A model generated the notes under the pieces. The model was not told the DNA's origin. It did not search any database and saw only the letters and a list, made by a program, of their open reading frames with translations. Below, in pieces: positions 44,885-52,483 of a stretch of DNA of 64,000 nt (position 1 is the first letter of the stretch; every line of letters begins with the position of its first letter). Position numbers and translations under genes: made by a program. Source of the stretch: Pseudochrobactrum saccharolyticum (GTDB taxonomy: Bacteria > Pseudomonadota > Alphaproteobacteria > Rhizobiales > Rhizobiaceae); assembly GCF_008801715.1 (NCBI RefSeq), contig NZ_VZPG01000001.1, forward strand, positions 1,364,001-1,428,000, written 5' to 3'.

Positions 44885-45901
44885 TTAAAGGCGCGGTACG
44901 CGTCCCAGCGGGATAAAGCCGGCGCTGATTTTGCCTTCTTTGATGACTACCGGAACAATCGTTGCTCCTGTTTCATCTTTCGGCATGGAGCCGAGAGCAA
45001 AAACCACCGTATTGATATTTTTAGCCTGATCGGGAAAGGCGGCCTGCAATGTCTGGCCGATTGCCGGAGCATTGGTCAGACGGATTTTCAGATCCGCATT
45101 GGCCAGCCCTTCGCTGTCGACAGCAAGCGGGCCGCTGATGCTGATGCTGGCGCCGGACGGCAGCAGAAACAGCATCTGATTAAGCTGCAAGGATTTTCCG
45201 CGCAGCAGACTGCCGCTTTCATCAGGCTCTTTGAAGGCTGCGAGGCTTGCCGGAGAGGTGATATCAATCAGACCGTCGAGCTCCGGCAGGGCAGCCAGAG
45301 ATTTGTCGCCGGTGAGGCGCAGATCATCAAAGGTCATTTTGGCCTGAAGCGGCTCTTCAAGACTGTTGAGATCAAATTGCAGGCCGAGCAAAGAGAGTGT
45401 TGCCGGTGCAGCCGCATTTTCAGCGGTCACAGTTTGCACGCGCAGATTATCGGCACTGAGGCTGATATTCTGTGGCGAACGGCCGTCAATGCGCGCAGAT
45501 GCTTTGAGATTGTCCCAATCTGCTTTCAACGGGTCAGCGCCGGACATTGCAAGTGCCGCAGGGCCGGTGAGCTGTGTCTGCACCGTGCGGAAAGAGAGCA
45601 GGGAAGCGCCGACATTTACAGCACTGGTTGCAGCATTCAGCGTCTGATCTTTGTCACGGAAGTTAAAGCCGGAACAGCTGATATACATGGAGAAGGGATA
45701 GCCGCGTGCCGAGAGGGACTGACATTCCAGCGTTTCGCCCTGACCGGCAGTATTGGCTAGCTCAGTGCGAACGCGGTCTTTGGCCATGGAAGCAAGATAA
45801 AACCAGCCCGCCGTGTATAAAATGACGATGACCAGAGCAAAGAGAATGCCCCATGTCATGCGTTTTGAGCTTTGCGGGTTAGGACGCGATTTAGCTACCA
45901 T
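44885..45901 (-). CDS. DUF2125 domain protein
   Basis: A 338-residue protein with one N-terminal membrane helix (about 15-35) and an exported beta-rich body, with the signature CQSLSARGYPFSMYISCSGF near residues 59-78. DUF2125 is an alphaproteobacterial family of unknown function that resembles the AsmA/YdgA type in design. It converges on tyrA and is divergent from the ChaC-type gene; I recall this neighbourhood in other rhizobia. Confidence 0.85.
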   Translation of the reverse strand: MVAKSRPNPQSSKRMTWGILFALVIVILYTAGWFYLASMAKDRVRTELANTAGQGETLECQSLSARGYPFSMYISCSGFNFRDKDQTLNAATSAVNVGASLLSFRTVQTQLTGPAALAMSGADPLKADWDNLKASARIDGRSPQNISLSADNLRVQTVTAENAAAPATLSLLGLQFDLNSLEEPLQAKMTFDDLRLTGDKSLAALPELDGLIDITSPASLAAFKEPDESGSLLRGKSLQLNQMLFLLPSGASISISGPLAVDSEGLANADLKIRLTNAPAIGQTLQAAFPDQAKNINTVVFALGSMPKDETGATIVPVVIKEGKISAGFIPLGRVPRL

Positions 45902-46165
45902 AGCTATGCCTCTCAGATTTCAAAGGGCATTCTGCTGACAGGGCAGAAGAACTCTTCTATAATCTTTTTATTCACAATGCCGCGCTGACAACACATCATG
46001 CGGTATTGTTTTGCAGATAAAAGTCATTCGGCGGTACATTTTTCTACACAAAATCATGCCGGAAAAATGTTTGCCTGTTGGGAAATGCGGGACACAGGGT
46101 GTAAACTATATGCCTGTGCATTCTATGCATTATATGAATTTGGCGAGACAAGCAAAAGCAAACAA

Positions 46166-46753
46166 ATGACCCCAATGGATAGTTCACACACGGATTTCGT
46201 GTTCCAGAATAATGTGGCTGATTCCGGTTCTGACTTCTGGGTCTTCGGTTACGGGTCACTGATGTGGCGGCCGGGTTTTGACAGTGCCGAGAATATTCCG
46301 GCGCTGCTGACAGGCTTCAGCCGGTCTTTATGCATCTATTCTCATGTTTATCGCGGTACGCCTGAATTGCCGGGGCTGGTGCTGGGTCTGAACAGCGGCG
46401 GCTTCTGCCACGGACAGGCATTTCGCGTGACAGCGGACAACAGATTGCCGGTGATGAACTATCTGCGTGAACGTGAACAGATCAGCGGTGTTTATGTGGA
46501 AAAATGGCTGACGGTTGAACTGGCAGACGGCCGCGATGTCGAAGCATTGGTCTATGTGGCCGATCCCTTGCATAAACAATATGCAGGCGGTCTCAGTGCT
46601 GAGGATATGGCTTTGCTTGTCCGGCGCGCCAGTGGTCAGGCCGGACCAAACCGCGATTATGTTGCCAATACTGCCCGTCATTTACAGGCAATGGATATCT
46701 GGGATGAGCGGCTGGAAGCTGTTTTAAAGCTGCTGGATAATCATACAGACTGA
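46166..46753 (+). CDS. Gamma-glutamylcyclotransferase (ChaC family)
   Basis: A 195-residue ChaC-like enzyme that breaks glutathione to 5-oxoproline and Cys-Gly. The substrate loop WVFGYGSLMWRPGFD and the catalytic Glu region (YLREREQISGVYVEKW) are visible; FCHGQAFRV is also typical. I chose the ATG at 46166; the frame opens at 45998, but its upstream residues are not family-like, and the ribosome site is poor either way. Confidence 0.9.
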   Translation: MTPMDSSHTDFVFQNNVADSGSDFWVFGYGSLMWRPGFDSAENIPALLTGFSRSLCIYSHVYRGTPELPGLVLGLNSGGFCHGQAFRVTADNRLPVMNYLREREQISGVYVEKWLTVELADGRDVEALVYVADPLHKQYAGGLSAEDMALLVRRASGQAGPNRDYVANTARHLQAMDIWDERLEAVLKLLDNHTD

Positions 46754-46904
46754 CAGGATTGATAGTTTTACCCGATCTTTGACTGACTTTTTCCGGTCTG
46801 TGATCTTGTGAATAGCAAGAGCGCTGTTTAAATGTGTCTCAACCTTTGCCCGTGCTGATACAAGCACCGGTGCAATGAACAGTCCGACTGAGTAGGAGAC
46901 ATTT

Positions 46905-47198
46905 ATGCTCGCAATTTTGCAAACCGTTGATCTGGCGCTGGATATTTATACCTGGATCATCATTGCCAGTGCGGTGTTTTCCTGGCTGTATGCTTTTAAC
47001 GTGGTCAATTCACGCAACCGCTTTGTCGCCTCGATCGGTGAGTTTCTTTACAAGGTGACAGAACCTGCATTGCGACCTATCCGTAAAATTTTGCCGGATC
47101 TCGGCGGTATTGATATTTCGCCGATTGTTCTGCTGCTGGCGATCTTCTTTGTCCGCCGCTTCATGTGGACGACATTGGCTCCGATGCTCTTAAGCTAA
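46905..47198 (+). CDS. YggT family membrane protein
   Basis: A 97-residue YggT/Ycf19-type protein with two membrane helices and the conserved linker [27 protein letters not shown]. YggT proteins are linked to osmotic or division functions in other bacteria; the exact role is unknown. A TAGGAGA site precedes the ATG. Confidence 0.93.
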   Translation: MLAILQTVDLALDIYTWIIIASAVFSWLYAFNVVNSRNRFVASIGEFLYKVTEPALRPIRKILPDLGGIDISPIVLLLAIFFVRRFMWTTLAPMLLS

Positions 47199-47203
47199 TC
47201 AAT

Positions 47204-47231
47204 AAAAAACCCGCTTGAAAGCGGGTTTTTT
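47204..47231. terminator. Terminator between the YggT gene and ppa
   Basis: AAAAAACCCGCTT and AAGCGGGTTTTTT pair around GA, with T/A runs on both sides. Confidence 0.92.
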
Positions 47232-47282
47232 ATTATCTGTGATTGAAAATCCGGCCACTTGGGAGATTGGCCAGTTTTTCAA

Positions 47283-47816
47283 TTATTTCGCGTTTTTAGC
47301 GCGTTCGATCGCTTCAACGATGAATTTACGTGCGTAATCTTCATCGCCCCAGTCGCCGATCTTTACCCATTTGCCTGGCTCCAGATCTTTGTAATGTTCA
47401 AAGAAATGAGCAATCTGCTGCAGAGTGATTTCCGGCAGATCGGTGTAGTTATGAACTTTTTCATAACGACGGGTCAGCTTTGGTGACGGTACGGCGATGA
47501 TTTTTTCATCTTTACCGGCATTGTCTTCCATCACGAGAACGCCGATCGGGCGAACATTGATGACGCAGCCCGGAATCAGCGGACGGGTGTTGCAAACCAG
47601 AACGTCAATCGGGTCGCCATCTTCCGACAGAGTGTGCGGAACAAAGCCGTAATTGCCCGGATAGGTCATTGGTGTGTAGAGAAAACGGTCGACGATCAGA
47701 GCGCCGGCGCTTTTGTCCATCTCGTATTTGATCGGATGACCACCGACCGGTACTTCGATAATGACGTTAACGTCTTCAGGAGGGTTGGAGCCGATGGAAA
47801 TGGCATCGATATTCAT
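47283..47816 (-). CDS. ppa: Inorganic pyrophosphatase
   Basis: Ppa hydrolyses PPi and drives biosynthetic reactions. The 177-residue family I enzyme has [23 protein letters not shown] with the Mg-binding Asp set, and [21 protein letters not shown] as its start. Length is normal. It converges on the YggT gene. Confidence 0.96.
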   Translation of the reverse strand: MNIDAISIGSNPPEDVNVIIEVPVGGHPIKYEMDKSAGALIVDRFLYTPMTYPGNYGFVPHTLSEDGDPIDVLVCNTRPLIPGCVINVRPIGVLVMEDNAGKDEKIIAVPSPKLTRRYEKVHNYTDLPEITLQQIAHFFEHYKDLEPGKWVKIGDWGDEDYARKFIVEAIERAKNAK

Positions 47817-47928
47817 GGGCGTGTCCTTTCATTTGGCGTTCTGATATCGGTTTTCGTGAAACCGTGCAACAAAAACGCAATTTCAGATAAAGCGGCTTAT
47901 TGTCATGTTCGTGAAATTCTGAGCGCTG

Positions 47929-48738
47929 TTATGCCTTTGTTTCAGCCTCATTGCGCTGCGCCTGCAATTCCGCGAGGCGGGCTTTGGCTGTCGGCGGCAT
48001 AGGCGGCGCATTATTATCCTGTGAGGCATGTACCAGAAATTCGTCACAAGCTGTTTCTGTGGCTTCAATCAGACGCTGCAAAAAGACTTCCTTATCCAGA
48101 CCCGCTTCAATCGGCGGCAGAATACGGCAACGGATGGTGCCGGGATAGCGCAGGAATTTGCGGCGCGGCCAGTACAGACCGGCATTATGGGCAATTGGCA
48201 CGACCGGCAGACCGAGATTGGCATAGAGATGGACGACACCATATTTATAGGCCGGTGGCGCACCGGGTGCGCGGCGTGTGCCCTCCGGATAGATCATGAT
48301 CTGGCGCCCGTCAGCAATGGCTTCCTGCGTGCCGCCGGAAATGGAATGCAAAGCTTTGATCCCCGTACCGCGATCAACAGGGATCATTTTCATTTTCTTC
48401 AGATACCAGCCGAATAGCGGAATACGCATCAGGTCGCGTTTGAGAATATAAACCGGATCGGGCGTGTAAGACAAAAACGCATAAACATCCCAGAAAGACT
48501 GGTGTTTTGGTGCGCAAATATAGGCGCCTTCCGGCAGGTTTTCTGCCCCTTCGACCACAAAATCGGTGCCGACAATATATTTTTGCAGAAACAGATTGGA
48601 GCGTGCCCAGAATTTAGGGACGATCCATGCTTTTTTGCGCGGCAAAATCAAAGTGAGCGGTAAAAACAGGATCATCTGTATGATCAGACTGATATAGAAA
48701 GCCAGATTAAACAGCACTGACCGGATGACTATGATCAT
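47929..48738 (-). CDS. plsC: 1-acyl-sn-glycerol-3-phosphate acyltransferase (PlsC family)
   Basis: PlsC makes phosphatidic acid from lysophosphatidic acid at the inner membrane. The 269-residue protein has an N-terminal membrane segment, the catalytic HQSFWD motif in APKHQSFWDVYAF, VDRGTG, and MIYPEGTRRAPG. A Gln/Ala/Glu-rich tail (last 25 residues) extends past the domain. Orders of this group often have more than one paralogue, so the physiological acyl acceptor is likely but not certain. Confidence 0.88.
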   Translation of the reverse strand: MIIVIRSVLFNLAFYISLIIQMILFLPLTLILPRKKAWIVPKFWARSNLFLQKYIVGTDFVVEGAENLPEGAYICAPKHQSFWDVYAFLSYTPDPVYILKRDLMRIPLFGWYLKKMKMIPVDRGTGIKALHSISGGTQEAIADGRQIMIYPEGTRRAPGAPPAYKYGVVHLYANLGLPVVPIAHNAGLYWPRRKFLRYPGTIRCRILPPIEAGLDKEVFLQRLIEATETACDEFLVHASQDNNAPPMPPTAKARLAELQAQRNEAETKA

Positions 48739-48873
48739 ATCTTGTATCAGCCTTTTAATACGTGCATGACAGGTAAAATAGCTCGGTTTTAAACAGAGCG
48801 GTTCTTCAAATAGAAGAAAAATCAGCGCTTATCAATTCCGGACATCATTGCGTATCGATCAGCAACTTGTGTT

Positions 48874-49602
48874 TTAATCATTTTGGCTGAGACTGATATG
48901 CGCAAGAGCGCCAATATATTTGACATATTCGGTAAATAACACGCGCAGCGTATCGCCCTGACGCATCCAGTTATTGTTTTTCAGATCGCTGTTAATGACC
49001 GGATAGGGCAGGAGTTCGACATTACCGACCTGCCGTGACAATTCCAGAATTGAGCGTGGAATGTGGTAATTATTGGTTACAATGAATATGCGCTTGTAAT
49101 TATGCTGTTTAATCCATTTGGCGCTTTCAACCGCATTGCCGATTGTGTTGAGTGCCGTACGATCGAGATCTACGCAGCAGGCAAATAAAGCCGGATCCGT
49201 TCTGGTAACACGCTGCAAGGCCTCGCGTTTGGTAGACGGATGAACGCCGCTGATCAGCAGCCGTTCTCCGCGTTTCTCTGCCAGCAGTTCCAGTGCGACT
49301 TCAATACGGGATTTCCCGCCGGTCAGAACGATAATCGCATCGGCTTTCTGATCGGCAGGTGGTGCCTGCAAATTGCTGACATGCTCGCTGAAAATGACAA
49401 ATCCGATGCCGAGAGCAACGATCAATGAGAACAGGACAACCGCGACCGGCGGGATGCGTCTGCGCAGGCGCTTCAGCCAATGGCGAATAAAGCCGTCTTT
49501 AGAGATATGCACGGATGCTTCGCGGCCGGTTGTTTCTGCCGGTCGTTCGTCATTCTGCCGGTTTTGTTCCGCAGTGGCTGAAGCATTGTTTTGCACATGC
49601 AT
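48874..49602 (-). CDS. DUF218 (YdcF/SanA-like) membrane protein
   Basis: A 242-residue protein with one membrane helix (about 52-72) and a DUF218 domain: ADAIIVLTGGKSRIEVALEL, RLLISGVHPSTKREA and FIVTNNYHIPRSI. DUF218 proteins such as SanA affect envelope barrier function in enterics, while ElyC acts on lipid carrier; the role here is unknown. It lies 118 bases after ftsX on the same strand, so co-transcription is possible. Confidence 0.88.
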   Translation of the reverse strand: MHVQNNASATAEQNRQNDERPAETTGREASVHISKDGFIRHWLKRLRRRIPPVAVVLFSLIVALGIGFVIFSEHVSNLQAPPADQKADAIIVLTGGKSRIEVALELLAEKRGERLLISGVHPSTKREALQRVTRTDPALFACCVDLDRTALNTIGNAVESAKWIKQHNYKRIFIVTNNYHIPRSILELSRQVGNVELLPYPVINSDLKNNNWMRQGDTLRVLFTEYVKYIGALAHISLSQND

Positions 49603-49683
49603 TGCCGTTTGGCCTGTTCATTTTCTTGTATCAGCGCAGATTGCTGTAACCTGCGCAAATCAGTCTTATAGTATAGAGCAGAC

Positions 49684-49722
49684 AGGACAGCGGAGGAAAC
49701 TGCTTTGTCCGCTGACTGTCCT
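49684..49722 (-). terminator. Hairpin at the end of ftsX
   Basis: AGGACAGCGGA faces TCCGCTGACTGTCCT with one bulge; it begins at the ftsX stop codon. Only short U stretches follow on the minus strand. Confidence 0.6.
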
Positions 49723-50716
49723 AATCTTTGCTGCCGCTGATACTGTCCATATCTTTGAGCTGCCGGATCACGGTCAGACGGCTGGTCAGCATTGTGAGAA
49801 TGCTGACAATGATAATTGTGGCGGCAATACCGATATAGCCTTCGCGTCCGATGGCAAAACTGCCAAACAAAGCTGCGGCCTGATCGCCTTCCGGCGTTGC
49901 CAGATTGCGGCTGGTCCACCAGGAAACAATCAGAAATACCAGCAAGGCCGCCGCGCCGCCGTAACAGGCACCTTTGAGTGCTGTGCGGAAGAAATGCCAT
50001 TCAAATTCACGGGCAACAAAGCGGGCTTCTGCACCGATAAAATGCAGCACTTCAATAATATGGCTGTTTCCTGCCATCGCGCCACGCGTGGCAAAAATCA
50101 CGGTCAGCACTGTGGCAGACAGCATCAGAAACAAGACACCCATACCGATCAGTACGGTTGTGTGCGCCATGGACACCAGACGATCCACCCATGTGCGGTG
50201 ATCATCAAAACTGGCGCCGGGAATATTCTTCTGCAATTCCGAGCGCAGAGTTTCAAAATCCGGTGGATTTTGCTCGTCAATTGTCACCACCACGAGGCGG
50301 GGTACCGGCAATTCGTCAATGTCCAGACCGGTGCCGAGCCATGGTTCCAGCAGGCGTGCTGTAGCTGCACGGTCAACAATATTGGTGCCTGTGACACCGG
50401 CAAAACCGGATGCAATCTGACTGGCTTGTGCGAGGGCAGCTTCCATATCCTGACCGTCGACCGGCCGGATCTGAATTGTTGCTTCACGTGAAATCTGGCT
50501 CTGCCACTGGGCTGCCGATGCGCGCACCAGACTAACCCCGCCGATAGTGATGCAGGCGAGAAAGGTCATGATTGCGATAACGGTAATCAGCGTGGTGCCG
50601 GAAACACTGACCGGCGGTACAATCGGCGTTGGTCCGCGTTTTTCCCGTTTGCGCTTGCCCAGCAGTTCGAAAAAAATCCCGTGATAATGATCAATCGTTG
50701 CACGCAGGTCAGCCAT
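49721..50716 (-). CDS. ftsX: Cell division protein FtsX
   Basis: FtsX is the membrane half of FtsEX, which controls peptidoglycan hydrolases at the septum. The 331-residue protein has four membrane helices, with the extracytoplasmic domain between the first and second, and the FtsX/MacB-type C-terminal part. It overlaps ftsE by eight bases. FtsX is poorly conserved, but position after ftsE and topology make it secure. Confidence 0.92.
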   Translation of the reverse strand: MADLRATIDHYHGIFFELLGKRKREKRGPTPIVPPVSVSGTTLITVIAIMTFLACITIGGVSLVRASAAQWQSQISREATIQIRPVDGQDMEAALAQASQIASGFAGVTGTNIVDRAATARLLEPWLGTGLDIDELPVPRLVVVTIDEQNPPDFETLRSELQKNIPGASFDDHRTWVDRLVSMAHTTVLIGMGVLFLMLSATVLTVIFATRGAMAGNSHIIEVLHFIGAEARFVAREFEWHFFRTALKGACYGGAAALLVFLIVSWWTSRNLATPEGDQAAALFGSFAIGREGYIGIAATIIIVSILTMLTSRLTVIRQLKDMDSISGSKD

Positions 50717-51368
50717 AAATATCCAGCCTTCCCTGATCGAGAATCATACGGCGCGCATCTACCTGATCCATCAATGTCAGATCATGGGTGGCGATAATCA
50801 CTGCAGTGCCGGAACGGTTAAGTTCCGCGAACAGGCGCAGCAGGCGGCGTGCCAGCGGCGGGTCCACATTACCGGTCGGCTCATCGGCCAGCAGAATTTC
50901 CGGCTGGTCAATCAGCGCTCGGGCAATAGCCGCACGTTGTTTTTCACCGCCTGACAGAACCGGTGGCAGCACATGCATACGGTCACCGAGACCAACCCAC
51001 TGCATCAGTTCCTGCACTTCATGGCGGTAGGTTGCTTCTTCTTTGCCGCGAACACGCAATGGCAATGAAACATTCTCATAGGTCGTCATATGGTCGAGCA
51101 GGCGGAAATCCTGAAAGACGATGCCGATACGGCGGCGCAGCAATGGAATTTCACTGCGCTGCATTGTGGAGATGTCTTTGCCGAAAATCGTAATCAGGCC
51201 GCGTGTCGGTTTCAACGCCATGAAAAGCAGGCGCATCAGCGATGTTTTACCGGCACCTGACGGGCCGGTCAGAAACTGAAAGGAGCGCGGCGGAATATGA
51301 AAGGAAACATCCCGCAGGATTTCCGATCCCATGCCGTACCGTAATCCTACATTTTCAAAGCGAATCAC
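50709..51368 (-). CDS. ftsE: Cell division ATP-binding protein FtsE
   Basis: The 219-residue ABC ATPase has Walker A FLTGPSGAGKTSLMRLLF, the signature LSGGEKQRAAIARAL and Walker B EILLADEPTGNVDP, with RIGIVFQDFRLLDHMT as the Q-loop typical of FtsE. It works with FtsX, whose gene overlaps its end. It is separated by 408 bases from divergent hpt. Confidence 0.96.
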   Translation of the reverse strand: MIRFENVGLRYGMGSEILRDVSFHIPPRSFQFLTGPSGAGKTSLMRLLFMALKPTRGLITIFGKDISTMQRSEIPLLRRRIGIVFQDFRLLDHMTTYENVSLPLRVRGKEEATYRHEVQELMQWVGLGDRMHVLPPVLSGGEKQRAAIARALIDQPEILLADEPTGNVDPPLARRLLRLFAELNRSGTAVIIATHDLTLMDQVDARRMILDQGRLDIYG

Positions 51369-51776
51369 TGATTATTTTCCCGATGTTTTTTGCCGGTTTT
51401 CTTATGGTTGCCGAACATTGACCCTTGTGGTTAATCTCGCGTTAATCTGCATGCAAGTTTGGCATTTTGAGGTTGAAAAAAGAATAGAAATTTTATGGCG
51501 CTTTGTGCACAGACCTGCTGTGTGTAACCGGATAAAACGCAGATTTGATGCGGAACAGGCGTAAATAATGTAAAACTGCCCTTTCAGCAAAAGGCGTAGT
51601 ACTGTAACAGCTACTTTTTTCTTGCCGGAGATATTTCGGTTCAAGCAGTTTTAGGAAAAGTGGGAACCGCCTCGGCGGGGAAAACAATTCACCGGATTGT
51701 TTTCTTTTCCCGCTTCGATCCGTTAGAAACTGCGTAATATAAAATCCTAGTGCGGATTAAGACCGGAGACGTGTTT
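51369..51776. other. Intergenic region between ftsE and hpt
   Basis: No convincing gene in 408 bases; the minus-strand frames at 51402-51687 are Cys/Arg-rich and lack family character. AAAACAAT/ATTGTTTT around TCACCGG (51679-51702), followed by CTTTT, looks like a terminator without an obvious gene before it. GGAAAAGTGGGAACCGCC (51654-51671) resembles part of the dispersed repeat. Confidence 0.4.
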
Positions 51777-52322
51777 ATGCCTTATGTAGGTGGCAGAAAT
51801 CTTGAAGTTCTGTTCAGTGCGGAGCAGATTGCAGAACGCAATCGTGAACTGGCACAAAAAATTGCCGAGCGTAAGCTGGAACGGCCGCTGGCAGTTTCTA
51901 TCCTCAAAGGCTCATTCATTTTTGCGGCAGACCTGATCCGCGCCATGCATGATGCCGGTGTTGAACCGGATGTGGAATTCATCACTGTCTCCAGCTATGG
52001 CGCAGGCACAAAGGGCGGCGAAATCCGTCTGGTGCGCGATATCGACAGCGATGTTGAAGGCCGCGATATTCTGCTGATTGATGATATTCTTGAATCCGGC
52101 AAAACGCTGAATTTTGTGCGTGAACTGATGATGTCACGCGGCGCACGCAGTGTGAGTATTGCTGTGCTGCTGGACAAGCCGGGTCACCGTAAGCTTGATC
52201 TTTATGCGGATTTCACAGCTTTTGAATGTCCGGATTATTTCGTTGTCGGCTATGGCATGGATGTGGCGCATTCTTTCCGCCAGCTGCCTTATGTCGGCCG
52301 CGTTATGGATGAGCAGGAATAA
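51777..52322 (+). CDS. hpt: Hypoxanthine phosphoribosyltransferase
   Basis: This purine-salvage enzyme makes IMP (and often GMP) from PRPP. The 181-residue protein has the PRPP loop ILLIDDILESGKTLNFV and SILKGSFIFAADLIRAM, YVGRVM at the end. The ATG at 51777 follows GGAGA and gives MPYVGGRNLEVLFSAEQI; an in-frame upstream ATG at 51750 is discarded. Confidence 0.94.
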   Translation: MPYVGGRNLEVLFSAEQIAERNRELAQKIAERKLERPLAVSILKGSFIFAADLIRAMHDAGVEPDVEFITVSSYGAGTKGGEIRLVRDIDSDVEGRDILLIDDILESGKTLNFVRELMMSRGARSVSIAVLLDKPGHRKLDLYADFTAFECPDYFVVGYGMDVAHSFRQLPYVGRVMDEQE

Positions 52323-52344
52323 GATCCGACCATTCGCTGAATTT

Positions 52345-52377
52345 AAAAAGCCGCTCATGATTATGAGCGGCTTTTTT
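52345..52377. terminator. Rho-independent terminator of hpt
   Basis: AAAAAGCCGCTCAT and ATGAGCGGCTTTTT pair perfectly around GATT. Confidence 0.93.
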
Positions 52378-52438
52378 ATAAATAGAGTAGTTCCAGTTAA
52401 GTCTGAATTTTGGGAACCGCTCTATCCTTTTGTTTTGC

Positions 52439-52482
52439 GCATTATCCAACGCAAAACCGCTTCGCACTTTTTCTGAAAATGC
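52439..52482. repeat. Dispersed palindromic intergenic repeat, copy 6
   Basis: GCATTATCCAACGCAAAACC ... CACTTTTTCTGAAAATGC: both ends GCATT/AATGC and the CGCTTCGCACTTTT core are as in the other copies. It sits between the hpt terminator and the end of the TIGR02302 gene. Confidence 0.6.
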
Positions 52483-52483
52483 T

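Noticed and set aside
51402-51687. Minus-strand frames in the ftsE-hpt gap
   Set aside because: Overlapping frames with no ribosome site and no family character.
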